Shown in pieces: positions 35,281 to 45,323 of a stretch of DNA of 60,333 bases. The stretch comes from Litoreibacter arenae DSM 19593 (lineage in GTDB: Bacteria > Pseudomonadota > Alphaproteobacteria > Rhodobacterales > Rhodobacteraceae). Each line of letters opens with the position of its first letter. The first letter of the stretch is position 1. The notes under the pieces were generated by a model. The model saw nothing but the letters and a program-made list of their open reading frames with translations, was not told the DNA's origin and did not search any database. Where the stretch lies: assembly GCF_000442275.2 (NCBI RefSeq), contig NZ_KE557307.1, positions 1 to 60,333 on the forward strand, written 5' to 3'. The translations under genes were made by a program, and so were the position numbers.

Positions 35281-36448
35281 TTAATCGGTTCCCGACAGAT
35301 CGCGGGTGAACACCTTGGCTTCGCAGTCGCGGATATCATCCGTCATGCGGTTTGCCACAATTTTGTCCGACCGCGCCTTGAACGCGTCCAGATCGCACAT
35401 CACCTGCGAGCCGAAGAAAGCCTCCTCTCTCAAGACAGGTTCACAAACGATAACCTCCACCCCTTTGGCCTTGACCCGCTTCATGACGCCCTGGATGGAG
35501 GACTGGCGAAAATTGTCACTTCCCGCCTTCATGACCAGGCGATAGATGCCCACCACTTTTGGCTGGCGGGCTAGGATCCGGTCCGACAGAAAGTCTTTGC
35601 GCGTGCGATTGGCATCGACGATGGCCCGGATCAGATTCTGCGGCACTTCGGAGTAATTGGCCAGAAGCTGCTTGGTGTCTTTCGGAAGGCAATAGTCGCC
35701 ATACCCAAACGACGGATTATTATAGTGATCGCCAATGCGCGGATCTAGCCCAATGCCCTCGATGATTTGGCGCGTATCATGCCACCGGCCATGGCGTAGC
35801 TGTCCAGCTCGTTGTAGAAGGCGACGCGCATCGCAAGATAGGTATTGGCGAACAGCTTGATCGCCTCAGCTTCGTCCGGGCCGGTGAAAAGCACCGGCGC
35901 ATCCTTGGTGACCGCCGCCTCTAGCGGCAGATCTGCAAAATCGCGGGCGCGGGCACTGCGCTCGCCGACGATGATGATGCGGCTGGGATGCGAATTGTCA
36001 TGCAGTGCGCGCCCCTCACGCAGGAATTAGGGCGAAAAGATAACCTGATCGGTGCCCAACTGCGCACAGATCTCTTGCACGAGGCCGACCGGTACGGTCG
36101 ACTTGACGACAATTGTCGCTTCACAGTTCACCGCGATCACCGCGCGGATGACATCCTCGACCGAAGATGTGTCGAAATAACTAGTCTGCGGGTCGTAATT
36201 CGTAGGGGTGCGACTATGACGAAATCGGCTCCCTCATAGGCAGCCCCCGCATCGGTGGTAGCCGTCAGGCGTAGGGATCCGGTCGCCAGATACGTCTCGA
36301 TGTCAAGATCCAAAATGGGGCTGCGCCCCGCATTCACCATTTCCACCCGTTCCGGCGAGATATCGACGATCGTAATGTCATGCGCTGCTGCGAGAAGCAC
36401 CGCATTCGACAAACCTACATAACCGATACCGGCAACTGCAACCTTCAT
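35281..36448 (-). pseudogene. ugd: UDP-glucose 6-dehydrogenase (frameshifted)
   Basis: The N-terminal third is intact (MKVAVAGIGYVGLSNAVLLA with the NAD motif GIGYVGL). Near 36210 the frame shifts. The middle continues in another frame: VVKSTVPVGLVQEICAQL, a stop where the family has NPEFLREG-like sequence (FSPNS-stop-VREGRAL), then [29 protein letters not shown] and [14 protein letters not shown] with the catalytic Cys. The tail ([22 protein letters not shown]) is again in frame to 35281. The intact enzyme would oxidise UDP-glucose to UDP-glucuronate for polysaccharides. At least one frameshift region and one stop make it inactive unless these are sequencing errors. Confidence 0.8.
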
Positions 36449-37127
36449 CGAGTATCACTCGCTTTAACAAATCACTGTCTCGCTCCAAACCACGTTGATG
36501 GTGAATACTATCCGTTTGGGATTTGTTCCCGTCCAACCTGGCTTCGGACACCGATCAAAAGTGGAGTATCTGCTGCGCCGCGACTAGTCATCGTTTCCAC
36601 TGCCTGCTTTCAGCAAAATTCATGCTTCTACCTTCATGGATATGTTCACTAAATTTATGACGGGACGATGTCGCCCCCCACTTAGGAGCCGATCATTTCC
36701 GCCGTCAAATCATTGACTGGGATAGCTCAGCGCAGATCTGCAGTAGATGTTCCTCAGCATCAGTTTGAGGCAATTTTTCAGCCGGGAAGCCCACCATGCC
36801 TCACAATCTCCCGACTAAGTGGGCCGCATGCATGGCAAATGTCCGAAGCAGAGTGTGCAATGGCCGTCGCGAAGTGGGTAGACCTCTAGGCCATCACCGT
36901 CGATGGCGCGAGGTCAATCTTGGCAATCCTCCAACTGCTGACAGATTGCGTGAAGTTTTTATTAGATGCCCGTGAAGGAGCTTGGCGTGCTCGCCCTCGC
37001 CAGCGAAAATCCACAACTCTCAGAGAAAGAACAAATTCTATTTGTCCGGGGTTTTGCGTCGCCATCTTTGGATCAAGATACTGGGTGGGGCCGGTGAAAC
37101 ACTATTCGGCCACGAAGCAACAGCACA
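36449..37127. other. Stretch without recognisable genes
   Basis: About 680 bp between the start of the decayed ugd gene and the next IS remnant. No frame shows recognisable motifs. The part next to 36449 should hold the former ugd promoter. Confidence 0.4.
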
Positions 37128-37340
37128 ATGTGGTTAGAGTGGTCTCGGAAAACCGGACACGAGCTTAGGTGTATCCCGAACCTCTGGGAGGGATACGAAA
37201 TGGCGCAACGCCGGAGGTTTACGGACCAATTCAAGGCGAAGATCACGGTACGGCATCTGGTTCATCCCAACCAGGTGAGCACGTGGAGGCGCCAGGCAAT
37301 CGAGAACGATGTCCTGTCCGCCGGGCTCAAACGATGAGCC
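37128..37340 (+). pseudogene. IS3-family OrfA remnant with internal deletion
   Basis: MAQRRRFTDQFKAKITVRHL is an IS3 OrfA opening (from the ATG at about 37200). It jumps directly to VHPNQVSTWRRQAIEN, the second half of the HTH, so the segment in between has been deleted. TGGTCTCGGAAAACCGGAC just upstream looks like the IS end. No orfB follows. Confidence 0.65.
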
Positions 37341-37389
37341 CCGAGCAGGGGCCAGAAAACCCAAAGCTATCCTGGCCTGAAAGGCGGAG

Positions 37390-37630
37390 AATATGTCGAG
37401 GCACGTAATGCTTCTCCGCGCTCTGCATTAGCTTTGCGCCAGCGGTAGAAACTCGCACCGCCGATCTCGAAATAACGGCAGGTCTTGGCGACATGGCCGA
37501 TCTCTTCAACCTATTGCAATATCCGCAACTTGCGACTGATCCCGCGTCGATCCTTCGACATAAACATCTCCTTCTTCCAGGCTCTGAAAGGTTAAAAGAA
37601 ATGTCTCGCGAGTAACGGCATATCTACGGC
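37390..37630 (-). pseudogene. IS481-like element remnant (N-terminus and one end)
   Basis: Minus-strand frame from the ATG at 37561: MSKDRRGISRKLRILQ, a stop, then VEEIGHVAKTCRYFEIGGASFYRWRKA. It is a decayed relative of the transposase at the left edge of the window (RKLRVLQHAEKIGNARKACRYF). The upstream end (to about 37630) also resembles that element's end. It separates the polysaccharide debris from the nir cluster. Confidence 0.65.
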
Positions 37631-37734
37631 CACGAAAAGGCCGACACCCCTACCCTGAGAGACAATATGAGCCGCAATTCAAGTATCGCTCACATTCGTA
37701 TCCGCACGATCAACTGGCCAAGATGCCCCCCGCC

Positions 37735-37748
37735 TTGACATCCGTCAA
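37735..37748. promoter_or_regulatory. Dnr/NnrR/FNR-type box upstream of nirX
   Basis: TTGACATCCGTCAA, a perfect inverted repeat of TTGAC around four bases, 127 bp before the nirX start. Crp/Fnr-family denitrification regulators recognise TTGA(C/T)-N4-type sites, and a Dnr-like gene lies at 50541, so control of nirX by NO or low oxygen is likely. Confidence 0.7.
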
Positions 37749-37874
37749 GTCGCAGCCCGGCGGGCTGCTTTAATACCTTAAGACGCAAGGCTACCGTGTC
37801 CCCGTCAGCCCGTCCACATGTGGCCGCCCGGTCGGGGTGGCAGATGACCGGGACGACGGGCTGGAGGAGCAAAC

Positions 37875-38801
37875 ATGAGCCAGAGTTTCACACGCCGTCG
37901 TTTCCTCACGATCTCGGCCGCAAGTATGACTTGTGCGGCGATGCCGGTGCAGGCCGCGGAAACTGTTATATGGACCGGTCGCGCGATGGGGGCGCAGGCC
38001 CGCATGACACTGGCAGGGCCGGTGCCGAAAGATCAGGCGCGGTCGATCCTTCGCGCAGTAGAACATGAGCTTGCCCGCCTTGAGCGGATATTCAGCCTGC
38101 ATCATCCCAGATCGCAAATCGTGCAGTTGAACAGCTCCGGCATTCTCAAGGCGCCTGCGTCCGAATTTGTTGAAGTTCTCGACCTTTGCGATCATCTGAA
38201 CATGGCGACCAAGGGCGCATTTGATCCGACGCTGCAACCGCTATGGCTGGCGCATGCCAGATCGGCGGCGCAGGGACGCATCCCGTCCGAGGACGATTTG
38301 ATGCAAGCACGTGACGCCGTCGGCTGGGAGCATTTGCGATTTGACGCAGGCGCAGTGCGCTTTGGCAGGGCCGGTTGCAGCCTCACCCTGAACGGTGTCG
38401 CGCAAGGCTATGTGACCGACCGGATTGCAAACTTGCTTCGCCAACGGGGGCTTAGCGATATTCTGGTGGATATGGGGGAAATTGCGGCTTTGGGCAAACA
38501 CCCTTGGCCGGTGGGCATCGTCACGCCGGGCGGCGATCTCGTCAGTCAGGTCACCCTGCAAGATCGGGCGATGGCGACGTCTGCCCCTATGGGCACGTTA
38601 CTGGCGCCGGAAATCGGGTTGGGCCATATCATTGACCCCCGCAACACCGAGAACCAGCCCCGGCATAAACTCGTGTCTGTCTCTGCCAACTCCGCCGCGT
38701 TGGCGGATGGGCTTTCGACCGCGTTTTGCCTTATGACGCGGCCCGGCATCCAGTCTTGTCTGGAGCAAACTGACGGGGCCAAACTGGAGGCTATGGCCTG
38801 A
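37875..38801 (+). CDS. nirX: ApbE-family FAD:protein FMN transferase (NirX)
   Basis: 308 aa with a twin-arginine signal (FTRRRFLTISAASMTCAA). The ApbE/NosX family motifs are RAMGAQARMTLAG, ERIFSLHHPRSQIVQLN, KGAFDPTLQPLW, TLNGVAQGYVTDRIANLL and DMGEIAALGKHP; the late segment DRAMATSAPMGT is followed by HIIDPRN. The enzyme attaches FMN covalently to periplasmic Thr residues. Its natural client here is NirI, whose flavin-binding motif is at 48.8 kb. It converges with the leftward nir operon. Confidence 0.85.
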   Translation: MSQSFTRRRFLTISAASMTCAAMPVQAAETVIWTGRAMGAQARMTLAGPVPKDQARSILRAVEHELARLERIFSLHHPRSQIVQLNSSGILKAPASEFVEVLDLCDHLNMATKGAFDPTLQPLWLAHARSAAQGRIPSEDDLMQARDAVGWEHLRFDAGAVRFGRAGCSLTLNGVAQGYVTDRIANLLRQRGLSDILVDMGEIAALGKHPWPVGIVTPGGDLVSQVTLQDRAMATSAPMGTLLAPEIGLGHIIDPRNTENQPRHKLVSVSANSAALADGLSTAFCLMTRPGIQSCLEQTDGAKLEAMA

Positions 38802-38816
38802 CGCTTGTTGTGTCTT

Positions 38817-39551
38817 TCAAATGCCGCCGAGGGCCGCGCGCGAGATGCCTTGAACGATCAGCCCTCTGACCCCGGGCAAAAGCCCGACAGGGTCCATGCA
38901 GGGTCCCGAAAATCCGCAAGCTGTTAGCGCGTCTTGAATATCGTCCTGCACATGTCCGCCATCGGCGGCGAAGAACGGCAGGCAAATAGACTTTGGCGGG
39001 CAAAGCACGGTCACATCGGGCAGAAACGGCGGTTGCTCGACATAGCCGGTACGTATCTTTTCAAACCGGATCAGCCTGCTTAACCGCTCGACAAACTGCT
39101 CCGTATCACGTGCGGAATTCGGACTGCGGCCAGATCCATGCGCTGCCACCATCAACGTGGTCTCGTCCGCCTTCCAGCCTTGGCGCGTGAGTTCCGCCTT
39201 CAGCGCGCGCGCGACAACGCCGGGCAGGTCGGGGTCAACGCCGAGCGGCGGCAGGATGACGGGGCGGTCAGCCGGACTCAGCCGGTCGCGCAGGGCCGAT
39301 TGTACAAACCAGCCATCGGTCATGAACATCGGGTAGATGACGGGCGACGTTCCCGCGCGGCTCAAAGCTGTTTCCAACGCACTTGGTTTGGCCAGTGTCG
39401 CGCTTTCGACGCGCCAGCCCGGGACGGTCGGAGTGATACGGGACAGCGCCGCCTCTGCCGGATCGGGATCGGACGGCTGACCGTGGCTGACCACGATCGC
39501 GCAGCGCTCAGTGGCTTGTGCCTTCGGAGAAGGTGATCTTGTTGAATACAT
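38817..39551 (-). CDS. CbiX/SirB-like sirohydrochlorin chelatase-family protein
   Basis: 244 aa from the ATG at 39551, overlapping the end of nirN by 44 bp. The core has CAIVVSHGQPSDPDPAEAAL (N-terminal HGxP metal-site His), VIYPMFMTDGWFVQSALRD, TLMVAAHGSGRSPNSARDTE (second HGSG motif) and CLPFFAADGGHVQDDIQDAL (a His in the family's catalytic position). It is a two-repeat class II chelatase-like protein. Position at the end of the heme d1 operon suggests a role in tetrapyrrole metal handling or d1 delivery; this is inference. Confidence 0.65.
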   Translation of the reverse strand: MYSTRSPSPKAQATERCAIVVSHGQPSDPDPAEAALSRITPTVPGWRVESATLAKPSALETALSRAGTSPVIYPMFMTDGWFVQSALRDRLSPADRPVILPPLGVDPDLPGVVARALKAELTRQGWKADETTLMVAAHGSGRSPNSARDTEQFVERLSRLIRFEKIRTGYVEQPPFLPDVTVLCPPKSICLPFFAADGGHVQDDIQDALTACGFSGPCMDPVGLLPGVRGLIVQGISRAALGGI

Positions 39552-41055
39552 TGTATTTTCCAGATGGTTTGCGCATTGGAAGACGGCGCAGCTCCTGCAA
39601 GGTTTTAGCATCGTAGATGATGACCGCGCCGTCATCCTCCCAGACCGAGACCAGCGCGTGCGACCCGTCTCGGGTAAACTCGACATGCGCGACAGTCGCC
39701 CCCGGTTCGGGGCGCATGGTTTTGACGATCTCAAGCGTGTTTTGGTCGATGATGTGCATTACGTCCTTGTTCGGACCAAAGAACACGTCGGCCCAAATGT
39801 AGGGCGAGTTCTCGTGGCTTCTGAGGAAAAAGCCCGGCCCTTCGGTGTCGATGGTTTTCAGCACGCTCCAGTCCGCCGTGTCGATGATCGACAGCTTGCC
39901 TTCCTTCAAGTGCGGCGTGGCCATGACCCTGCGCCCGTCCAGATCCCAACTGATACCCGACCCCAGATGCGGCATACCTGGCAGCGGCAACTCCGCAATT
40001 TCGCGGCCCACGTTGAGGTTCACGACAACGCCCCGCGCACCATCTCGCGACGCGCCGATCAGATGGCGGTAGTCGTCCGTAAAGAAGAAGTCATCCAGCG
40101 GTTCGGCAATCTCGATCCGGCGACGGGCGAACAGGCCCTCGGACGACGGGATCGCCTCGATCATGCCTTTCTCCTGACTGTGGATGAAGCCTTCGTAAAC
40201 CGGGGGGGCATCGGGGTCTGTGGCGACCTCCCAGATTTCCGGAGCGTCTTTGAGCGCCAAGATGAAGCTGTCGCGCTGCGGGGCCTGATAGACCGCCGAC
40301 ACCCGACTATGGACGCCGGTTTTGGAGATCACCGGCATGACCTTTTCCACACTCAGGTCATCCGTGGACAAAAGGGTCAGCGTCATCGGCAGGTAGTTTG
40401 CCACCGCAAGATGTTTGCCGTCGGGGCTGATCGCGATGTTTCGGCTGTTCAGTCCGGCACGGACGCGCCCGACCTGTTGCAGCGACCAGATATCGTATTT
40501 CTGCACATAACCATCTCGCGACATTATGAACACGAAGCGCCCGTCCGGTGTGAATTTCGGGCCGCCATGCACCGCGAACGGCGTCTCGAAGCGGTCCAGC
40601 ACCTCGAACGTGTCGCCATCCAGCACACTGACGTGATGGTCTCCGGTTTCGACCACCAGTGTGATGTTCAGCGGGTCGGCGTCGAAAACGGGAGCGTCGG
40701 CGGGGACATAGTCGGCGTCCATCTCGCGTGTCGCGGCAATCTGCTCAGGGGTCCACTCGGGTTCCGTCTCAAGTGGTGTCTTCAGATAGTCCGCCAGCGC
40801 CGCGATCGCCGCGACTTCCAACTCGTCCTCAAACGCGGGCATCTGCGTGGACGGACGACCCACCGCAATCACATTCTCAAGGTTTGGCCCGCGCATCCGG
40901 CTTAACGTTTCGGGGATCAAGGCGGGGCCGATACCGCCCAACCTGTCACTGCCATGACACTCCGCGCAGCTGGTGGCGTAATCCTGCGCCGGATCAGCCT
41001 GCGCCATCACCGCGCAAAGCGACAGAAGGCTAGGTAAAACGATGCGCCGGATCAT
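39508..41055 (-). CDS. nirN: Cytochrome c/d1-type protein NirN (heme d1 maturation)
   Basis: 515 aa. A signal peptide ([16 protein letters not shown]) is followed by a cytochrome c domain with [12 protein letters not shown] (CxxCH) and a distal Met region (PSTQMPAF). Residues about 130-515 form an eight-bladed d1-type propeller ([18 protein letters not shown] near the end) similar to NirS. In other organisms NirN is the dihydro-heme d1 dehydrogenase that completes d1 and hands it to NirS in the periplasm. It overlaps nirJ by 26 bp. Confidence 0.9.
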   Translation of the reverse strand: MIRRIVLPSLLSLCAVMAQADPAQDYATSCAECHGSDRLGGIGPALIPETLSRMRGPNLENVIAVGRPSTQMPAFEDELEVAAIAALADYLKTPLETEPEWTPEQIAATREMDADYVPADAPVFDADPLNITLVVETGDHHVSVLDGDTFEVLDRFETPFAVHGGPKFTPDGRFVFIMSRDGYVQKYDIWSLQQVGRVRAGLNSRNIAISPDGKHLAVANYLPMTLTLLSTDDLSVEKVMPVISKTGVHSRVSAVYQAPQRDSFILALKDAPEIWEVATDPDAPPVYEGFIHSQEKGMIEAIPSSEGLFARRRIEIAEPLDDFFFTDDYRHLIGASRDGARGVVVNLNVGREIAELPLPGMPHLGSGISWDLDGRRVMATPHLKEGKLSIIDTADWSVLKTIDTEGPGFFLRSHENSPYIWADVFFGPNKDVMHIIDQNTLEIVKTMRPEPGATVAHVEFTRDGSHALVSVWEDDGAVIIYDAKTLQELRRLPMRKPSGKYNVFNKITFSEGTSH

Positions 41056-42247
41056 GGCGTTTCCCCCGGAATGGTGTGACGGTCAGGCGCTCGGTATCCT
41101 CGATGCCGATCTCGGAATTGCTGAGGTAGCAGGCCGGGTCTTCGGCCCATGGATCGCCGGTCAGTTGCAGCGCACGAATACGGGTATTGCCGCCGCAGAT
41201 GGATTGATGCGCGCAAGCCCCGCAGCGGCCTTTGAGCGGTCGCGGGCGGGTGCGCAGTTGCGCCAGCATCGGATCATCGCCGGTCCAGAGCGTGGAAAAC
41301 GGCGTGTCCTTGATGCTGCCGACGGTGTAGTCGGACCAGTACGTATCGGGGTGAACCTTGCCTTGCGGGTCGATATTGGCCACGCCCAGCCCCGACGAAT
41401 TCCCGCCCCATGCCTCAAGATGGTCTCGTAGGTTTTCCAGCTTGTCGTCATCGAAATGTGCACGCGCCCATTGCATCATATAAACGGCGTCGGCATCGTT
41501 ATTGCCGGTCACGATGTCCAGCGGATAGCCCGTCCCCGACGCACCGGCCCACGCGTGGTCGATCAGCATATCGAGCGCGGCCCGTGTGTGGCTGTGCATG
41601 GCATCCTCGCCGCGGTTTTTGTCGCCACGACCGGCATAGACCAGATGCGAGAGGTAGAATTTGTCCACGCCCTCGTCCTCGCAAAGTTTCAGCAAGCCGG
41701 GCAAATGCTCGGCGTTATCCTTGGTCAAAGTGAACCGCAGCCCCACCTTGATGCCGCGCTTCTTGCACTCGCGCACGCCGCGCACGGCATCGTCGAAAGC
41801 GCCGTCGACGCCGCGGAACCAGTCATTAGTCTTGCCGATCCCGTCGATCGAGATGCCGACATAATCAAACCCGATCTCTTCGATCTTGTCGGCGTTTTCG
41901 CCGTGGATTTTCGTGCCGTTGGTGGACAGCGCCAGCATCCGTGTAAAGGGACGCGCCGCGCGGGCAATGTCGAAAAAGTCGAACCTGTCCAGAGGTTCCC
42001 CGCCCGACAGGATCAGCGCGAAGACGCCAAACTCTTCCATGTCCTTGACGTTGGCCATCGCCTGTTCATGCGTCAGCTCGCCGGGGAAATGCACATCTGC
42101 CGAGACGGTGTAGCAATGGCGGCATTTCAGGTTGCAGCGACGCGTCAGGTTCCAGATCACGACCGGCTTGACCCCGCCGCTGCCACGACGTGTGCGCACT
42201 GGGGTCGGGTCGACCAGCTGATGCATGTATTCAGACATTCGAAACAT
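41030..42247 (-). CDS. nirJ: Radical SAM heme d1 synthase NirJ
   Basis: 405 aa. The radical SAM cluster motif is [13 protein letters not shown], and GGEPLDR is the SAM-binding GGE motif. A C-terminal SPASM-like Cys set ([18 protein letters not shown], then PACYLS) would bind an auxiliary [4Fe-4S] cluster. NirJ removes the two propionate side chains of the tetrapyrrole during d1 synthesis. It starts 3 bp after nirH. Confidence 0.95.
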   Translation of the reverse strand: MFRMSEYMHQLVDPTPVRTRRGSGGVKPVVIWNLTRRCNLKCRHCYTVSADVHFPGELTHEQAMANVKDMEEFGVFALILSGGEPLDRFDFFDIARAARPFTRMLALSTNGTKIHGENADKIEEIGFDYVGISIDGIGKTNDWFRGVDGAFDDAVRGVRECKKRGIKVGLRFTLTKDNAEHLPGLLKLCEDEGVDKFYLSHLVYAGRGDKNRGEDAMHSHTRAALDMLIDHAWAGASGTGYPLDIVTGNNDADAVYMMQWARAHFDDDKLENLRDHLEAWGGNSSGLGVANIDPQGKVHPDTYWSDYTVGSIKDTPFSTLWTGDDPMLAQLRTRPRPLKGRCGACAHQSICGGNTRIRALQLTGDPWAEDPACYLSNSEIGIEDTERLTVTPFRGKRHDPAHRFT

Positions 42248-42250
42248 GCC

Positions 42251-42736
42251 TTATCCTTTCTGCCGCAGCCGCAGCCCGGTCTTTTTGAGTATGCGGGTGG
42301 AGTAGAGGATATCGTTGCCACGGCAGGCATCCCCCAGAATTGCGGCCACTTCGGCGCGCAGGGCCTCGACCTCCTCGCGGGAGGTGCCGTGGATCATCGC
42401 GAACAGGTTGTAAGGCCAGTCCGGCAAGGCGCGGGGGCGCTCGTAGCAATGGCTGACGAAATCCAGATCGCCTATCTTCTGGCCCAACTCGGCAATACGA
42501 GTGTCATCGACATCCCAGACCGACATACCATTTGCCGTCATCCCCAACGCGTAGTGGTTGGGCGCCACGGCAATGCGGCGAATGATGCCGCTGGTCTGCA
42601 AGGCGCGCATACGGGTGCAGACCTCGTCTTCGTCCAGACCCAGATCGGCGGCGATTTGGGCGTAGGGGCGTGGCACCAGCGGCAAGCCCGACTGGGTGGC
42701 CGTGATGATGCGGCGGTCTGTGAGGTCCAGCGTCAT
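42251..42736 (-). CDS. nirH: Siroheme decarboxylase subunit NirH
   Basis: 161 aa from the ATG at 42736, overlapping the nirG stop (ATGA). AsnC/Lrp-like winged helix (LTDRRIITATQSGLPLVPRP, then AADLGLDEDEVCTRM), then a RAM-like domain with VSHCYERPRALPDWPYNLF; the CYER-PYNLFAM pattern is typical of siroheme decarboxylase subunits. With NirD-L and NirG it decarboxylates siroheme to didecarboxysiroheme. Confidence 0.9.
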   Translation of the reverse strand: MTLDLTDRRIITATQSGLPLVPRPYAQIAADLGLDEDEVCTRMRALQTSGIIRRIAVAPNHYALGMTANGMSVWDVDDTRIAELGQKIGDLDFVSHCYERPRALPDWPYNLFAMIHGTSREEVEALRAEVAAILGDACRGNDILYSTRILKKTGLRLRQKG

Positions 42737-43182
42737 GCCGCCACCCGAAAGCGGATGAAGAATTCCTGCAACTTGGGAAAACACAAAACGGGGTATCCGG
42801 TCTCGTGTTCGATCTTCGCCGCCACCTCCGCGATTTCGCCCTCGGATTCCGTCGCCAGCACAAACCACATATTCAGGCGGTGGGTGCGCTCGTAGTTATG
42901 CGCGACCTCGGGGTAGGCATTGACCATGTCCACGACGCCGTCGAATTCATCCTCGGGGATCGCCATGGCGCACAGACAAAACGCCCCGCCCATCGCGGCG
43001 GCGTCAAAGAAGGGACCAAAGCGGGTGATGATACGGCCCTCTTTCATCGCGGTCAGGCGCGTCAGAAGGTCACTTTCGGTCAGCCCAAGCTCCCGAGCCA
43101 CCTGCTCGTAAGGGTTGGGTGTGATCGGAAAGCCGTCTTGCAGCGCGTTCAGGATCAGACGGTCGGTGTCATCAAGCGTCAT
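42733..43182 (-). CDS. nirG: Siroheme decarboxylase subunit NirG
   Basis: 149 aa. The AsnC/Lrp-like helix region is TDRLILNALQDGFPITPNPY, then ARELGLTESDLLTRL, and the ligand domain includes ARYERTHRLNMWF-like HNYERTHRLNMWFVLA. Works with NirD-L and NirH in d1 synthesis. 4-bp overlaps at both ends show tight translational coupling. Confidence 0.9.
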   Translation of the reverse strand: MTLDDTDRLILNALQDGFPITPNPYEQVARELGLTESDLLTRLTAMKEGRIITRFGPFFDAAAMGGAFCLCAMAIPEDEFDGVVDMVNAYPEVAHNYERTHRLNMWFVLATESEGEIAEVAAKIEHETGYPVLCFPKLQEFFIRFRVAA

Positions 43183-44171
43183 GCAGTTTCCTTTTTATTG
43201 GCGTCAATCATCGCACCGGTTTGTTTGAAACAGCGTATCGAGAACAACGGCTGGTAGGGAACGCCGCGAAGCGCGGGCAAGGCGCGGACGCGGTCAAGAA
43301 CTTCGAATGCGGCAGCCCGACTGCGGGCATGGATCATAGTGTAAAGGCTGTAAGGCCAGATGCCCTCCACGGTGACGCGTTCATAGCAAAGGGTGATGCC
43401 CGGCTGCGCGGCCAGCAACGGGCCGACCTGCGTAATGGTGTCGTGCGGCAAGTCCCAGACCACCATGGCGTTCGCCCGCCAGCCCAACGCACGGTGGCGC
43501 ACGATCACACCAAGGCGGGAGATGATGCCAGCGTCGGTCAGAACCCTGATCCGGTCCAACACATCCGCTTCCGTTCGGCCAAGGTCGTTGGCGATGCGGG
43601 CATAGGGGCGATCTTCAAGCGGCAGCCCCTTCGTCAGGGCCTGAAGCACAGGGCGGTCGGCATCCTGAAAAACCGACGTATCGACCTGCCGCGCACTGCT
43701 GAGCGGGGCCGCCCCACCCCGCATGGAAAACCCCAGATCGACATTGAACGGCCGCACCAGCCGCAGATCCAGCACACGCAGACCGGCCTGCTTTTCGATG
43801 CGGGCAAGCGTTTCGTTGACATGCGCGCGGTCAGGGCCTGTGACGACAAACCAGAGGTTCCAGTCGTTTTCGCGCAGGTAGGAATGGTTCACACCGGGCT
43901 GGGCGCCGATGATCGCCGCGACCTCTTCGATCCGGCCCTCGGGTGCGGCAATGGCGGCAAGCGTGCTGGCCGAAACCGAGTTGGGCGCACATGTCGCGCC
44001 AACCCGTGTCACACGCCCGTTCTCGCAATGACCGCGCAGCCTTTCCAGCACGCTTTCGGTGCTGATCTGCAATTCAGCCGCAAGGCGGTCAAAGGGCCGC
44101 GGCTCAATCGGGAAGCCGCGTTGCCAATTGTCCAGCAAGGCCTCGTTTGTCGGGTCATTGACGCCATCCAT
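43179..44171 (-). CDS. nirDL: Siroheme decarboxylase NirD-NirL fusion
   Basis: 330 aa made of two AsnC/Lrp-like units, twice the length of NirG or NirH. Unit 1 opens EALLDNWQRGFPIEPRPFD and has NHSYLRENDWNLWFVV. Unit 2 opens RPVLQALTKGLPLEDRPYAR and has LCYERVTVEGIWPYSLYTMI. In Pseudomonas these are the separate genes nirD and nirL; the fusion is known in Paracoccus-type clusters. It forms the siroheme decarboxylase with NirG and NirH. Confidence 0.92.
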   Translation of the reverse strand: MDGVNDPTNEALLDNWQRGFPIEPRPFDRLAAELQISTESVLERLRGHCENGRVTRVGATCAPNSVSASTLAAIAAPEGRIEEVAAIIGAQPGVNHSYLRENDWNLWFVVTGPDRAHVNETLARIEKQAGLRVLDLRLVRPFNVDLGFSMRGGAAPLSSARQVDTSVFQDADRPVLQALTKGLPLEDRPYARIANDLGRTEADVLDRIRVLTDAGIISRLGVIVRHRALGWRANAMVVWDLPHDTITQVGPLLAAQPGITLCYERVTVEGIWPYSLYTMIHARSRAAAFEVLDRVRALPALRGVPYQPLFSIRCFKQTGAMIDANKKETA

Positions 44172-44174
44172 TTT

Positions 44175-45323
44175 CTACAGCCCCGTCTTGTGCGCACGGT
44201 TAGTAAAGAAGATGCCTGATGGGCTGAGCGCATTGATCTCCCGCAATTTCTCGAAGGTTTGGGTGTCGTAGACCATGATTTTGTTGGCATCGCGCACGGA
44301 CAGCCAGACCTCGTGGCCGCGCGGCGTGAATTCCATGTGAAGCACGCCGGGTCCGGGGGTGAATTGATGGATCACCTCCTTGCTCAGGGAGTCGATGACC
44401 TGAATGGTGTCGTTCAGCGGGTGGGCGAAGTTGACCCAGACCTGCCGCCCGTCAGGCCGCGCCATCGCAAAGATCGGCTGGCCGTGTGTTTCGGTCCGTC
44501 CGGTTTGCGTCAGGCTGCGGGCATCGACCCAGAGCACTTCATGCTGACCCACAGCAGGCAGCACGAAATCGGTTCCCGCCAGCGCCCAGCCTTCCAGATG
44601 GGGCATCTTGTAGACCGGCAGCCCTTCGCGTCCGGCGGAATAGCCGTCAAGGATCGGCATCGGTTCGGGGTTATCCTGCCATAGGTCCAGCGCGGTCAGG
44701 TGGTCCTCGCCAAAAAGCCCCGCAATGTAGGTGCGCCCGTCAGAGGTCACCAGGGCGTCATAAGGGTTGGACCCCATACCGGTGATCTTGGTGATTTCCG
44801 GCTCGGCATCCGACAGATCGGCAATCCACGTTTCGCCCTTGTCCCACAAGGTGAACACAAACTTGGTGCCCGGCACATCGACAAGCCCCACAGTCTTCGA
44901 GCCGGTCGGAATGTCGACGACAAGCTCCATCGTTTCGGCGTCGAACACCCGCACCCCGCCCGGCTCATAGTTGGAGACGGCAACATAGCGGCCATCGTCG
45001 GAAATAGCGCCCCCGATCGCGTTTCCGGCCTGTATCACCCTGCCCACAATGGCTTGCTCCAGAATGTCGACCTTGGTCAGCCCGCCATCGCGACCGAACA
45101 CATAGGCAAACCGTTCATCCGGCGAATAGACCAGCGAGGCGTGCGACAGATCCCCCAGCCCCGTGATGCGGCCAATGCTGGCGCGTTCCGACTGGTCGAT
45201 CACCAGCAACGACCCGTCGGCACGCTCCACCACAAGCCCCAGATCGCCGGTCGATTGCGCGACAGCGCTGGTGCTGGCAAAGGCGAGCGACAGGATCAAC
45301 GCGTTCAGCCAGTTCTGCATCAT
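44175..45323 (-). CDS. nirF: Heme d1 biosynthesis protein NirF
   Basis: 382 aa from ATG-ATG at 45318-45323, overlapping the nirC stop. A signal peptide (LNALILSLAFASTSAVAQS) places it in the periplasm. The rest is a d1-type beta propeller (SPDERFAYVFGRDGGLTKVD, SDDGRYVAVSNYEPGGVRVF, HMEFTPRGHEVWLSVRD). NirF is essential for d1 formation, acting on a late intermediate with NirN and NirS. Confidence 0.92.
   Translation of the reverse strand: MMQNWLNALILSLAFASTSAVAQSTGDLGLVVERADGSLLVIDQSERASIGRITGLGDLSHASLVYSPDERFAYVFGRDGGLTKVDILEQAIVGRVIQAGNAIGGAISDDGRYVAVSNYEPGGVRVFDAETMELVVDIPTGSKTVGLVDVPGTKFVFTLWDKGETWIADLSDAEPEITKITGMGSNPYDALVTSDGRTYIAGLFGEDHLTALDLWQDNPEPMPILDGYSAGREGLPVYKMPHLEGWALAGTDFVLPAVGQHEVLWVDARSLTQTGRTETHGQPIFAMARPDGRQVWVNFAHPLNDTIQVIDSLSKEVIHQFTPGPGVLHMEFTPRGHEVWLSVRDANKIMVYDTQTFEKLREINALSPSGIFFTNRAHKTGL

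Noticed and set aside
39511-40905. 464-codon plus-strand frame over nirN
   Set aside because: Antisense shadow of nirN; no domains, and nirN has clear cytochrome c/d1 character.
41456-42895. 479-codon plus-strand frame over nirJ and nirH
   Set aside because: Antisense to NirJ with all radical SAM motifs on the other strand.
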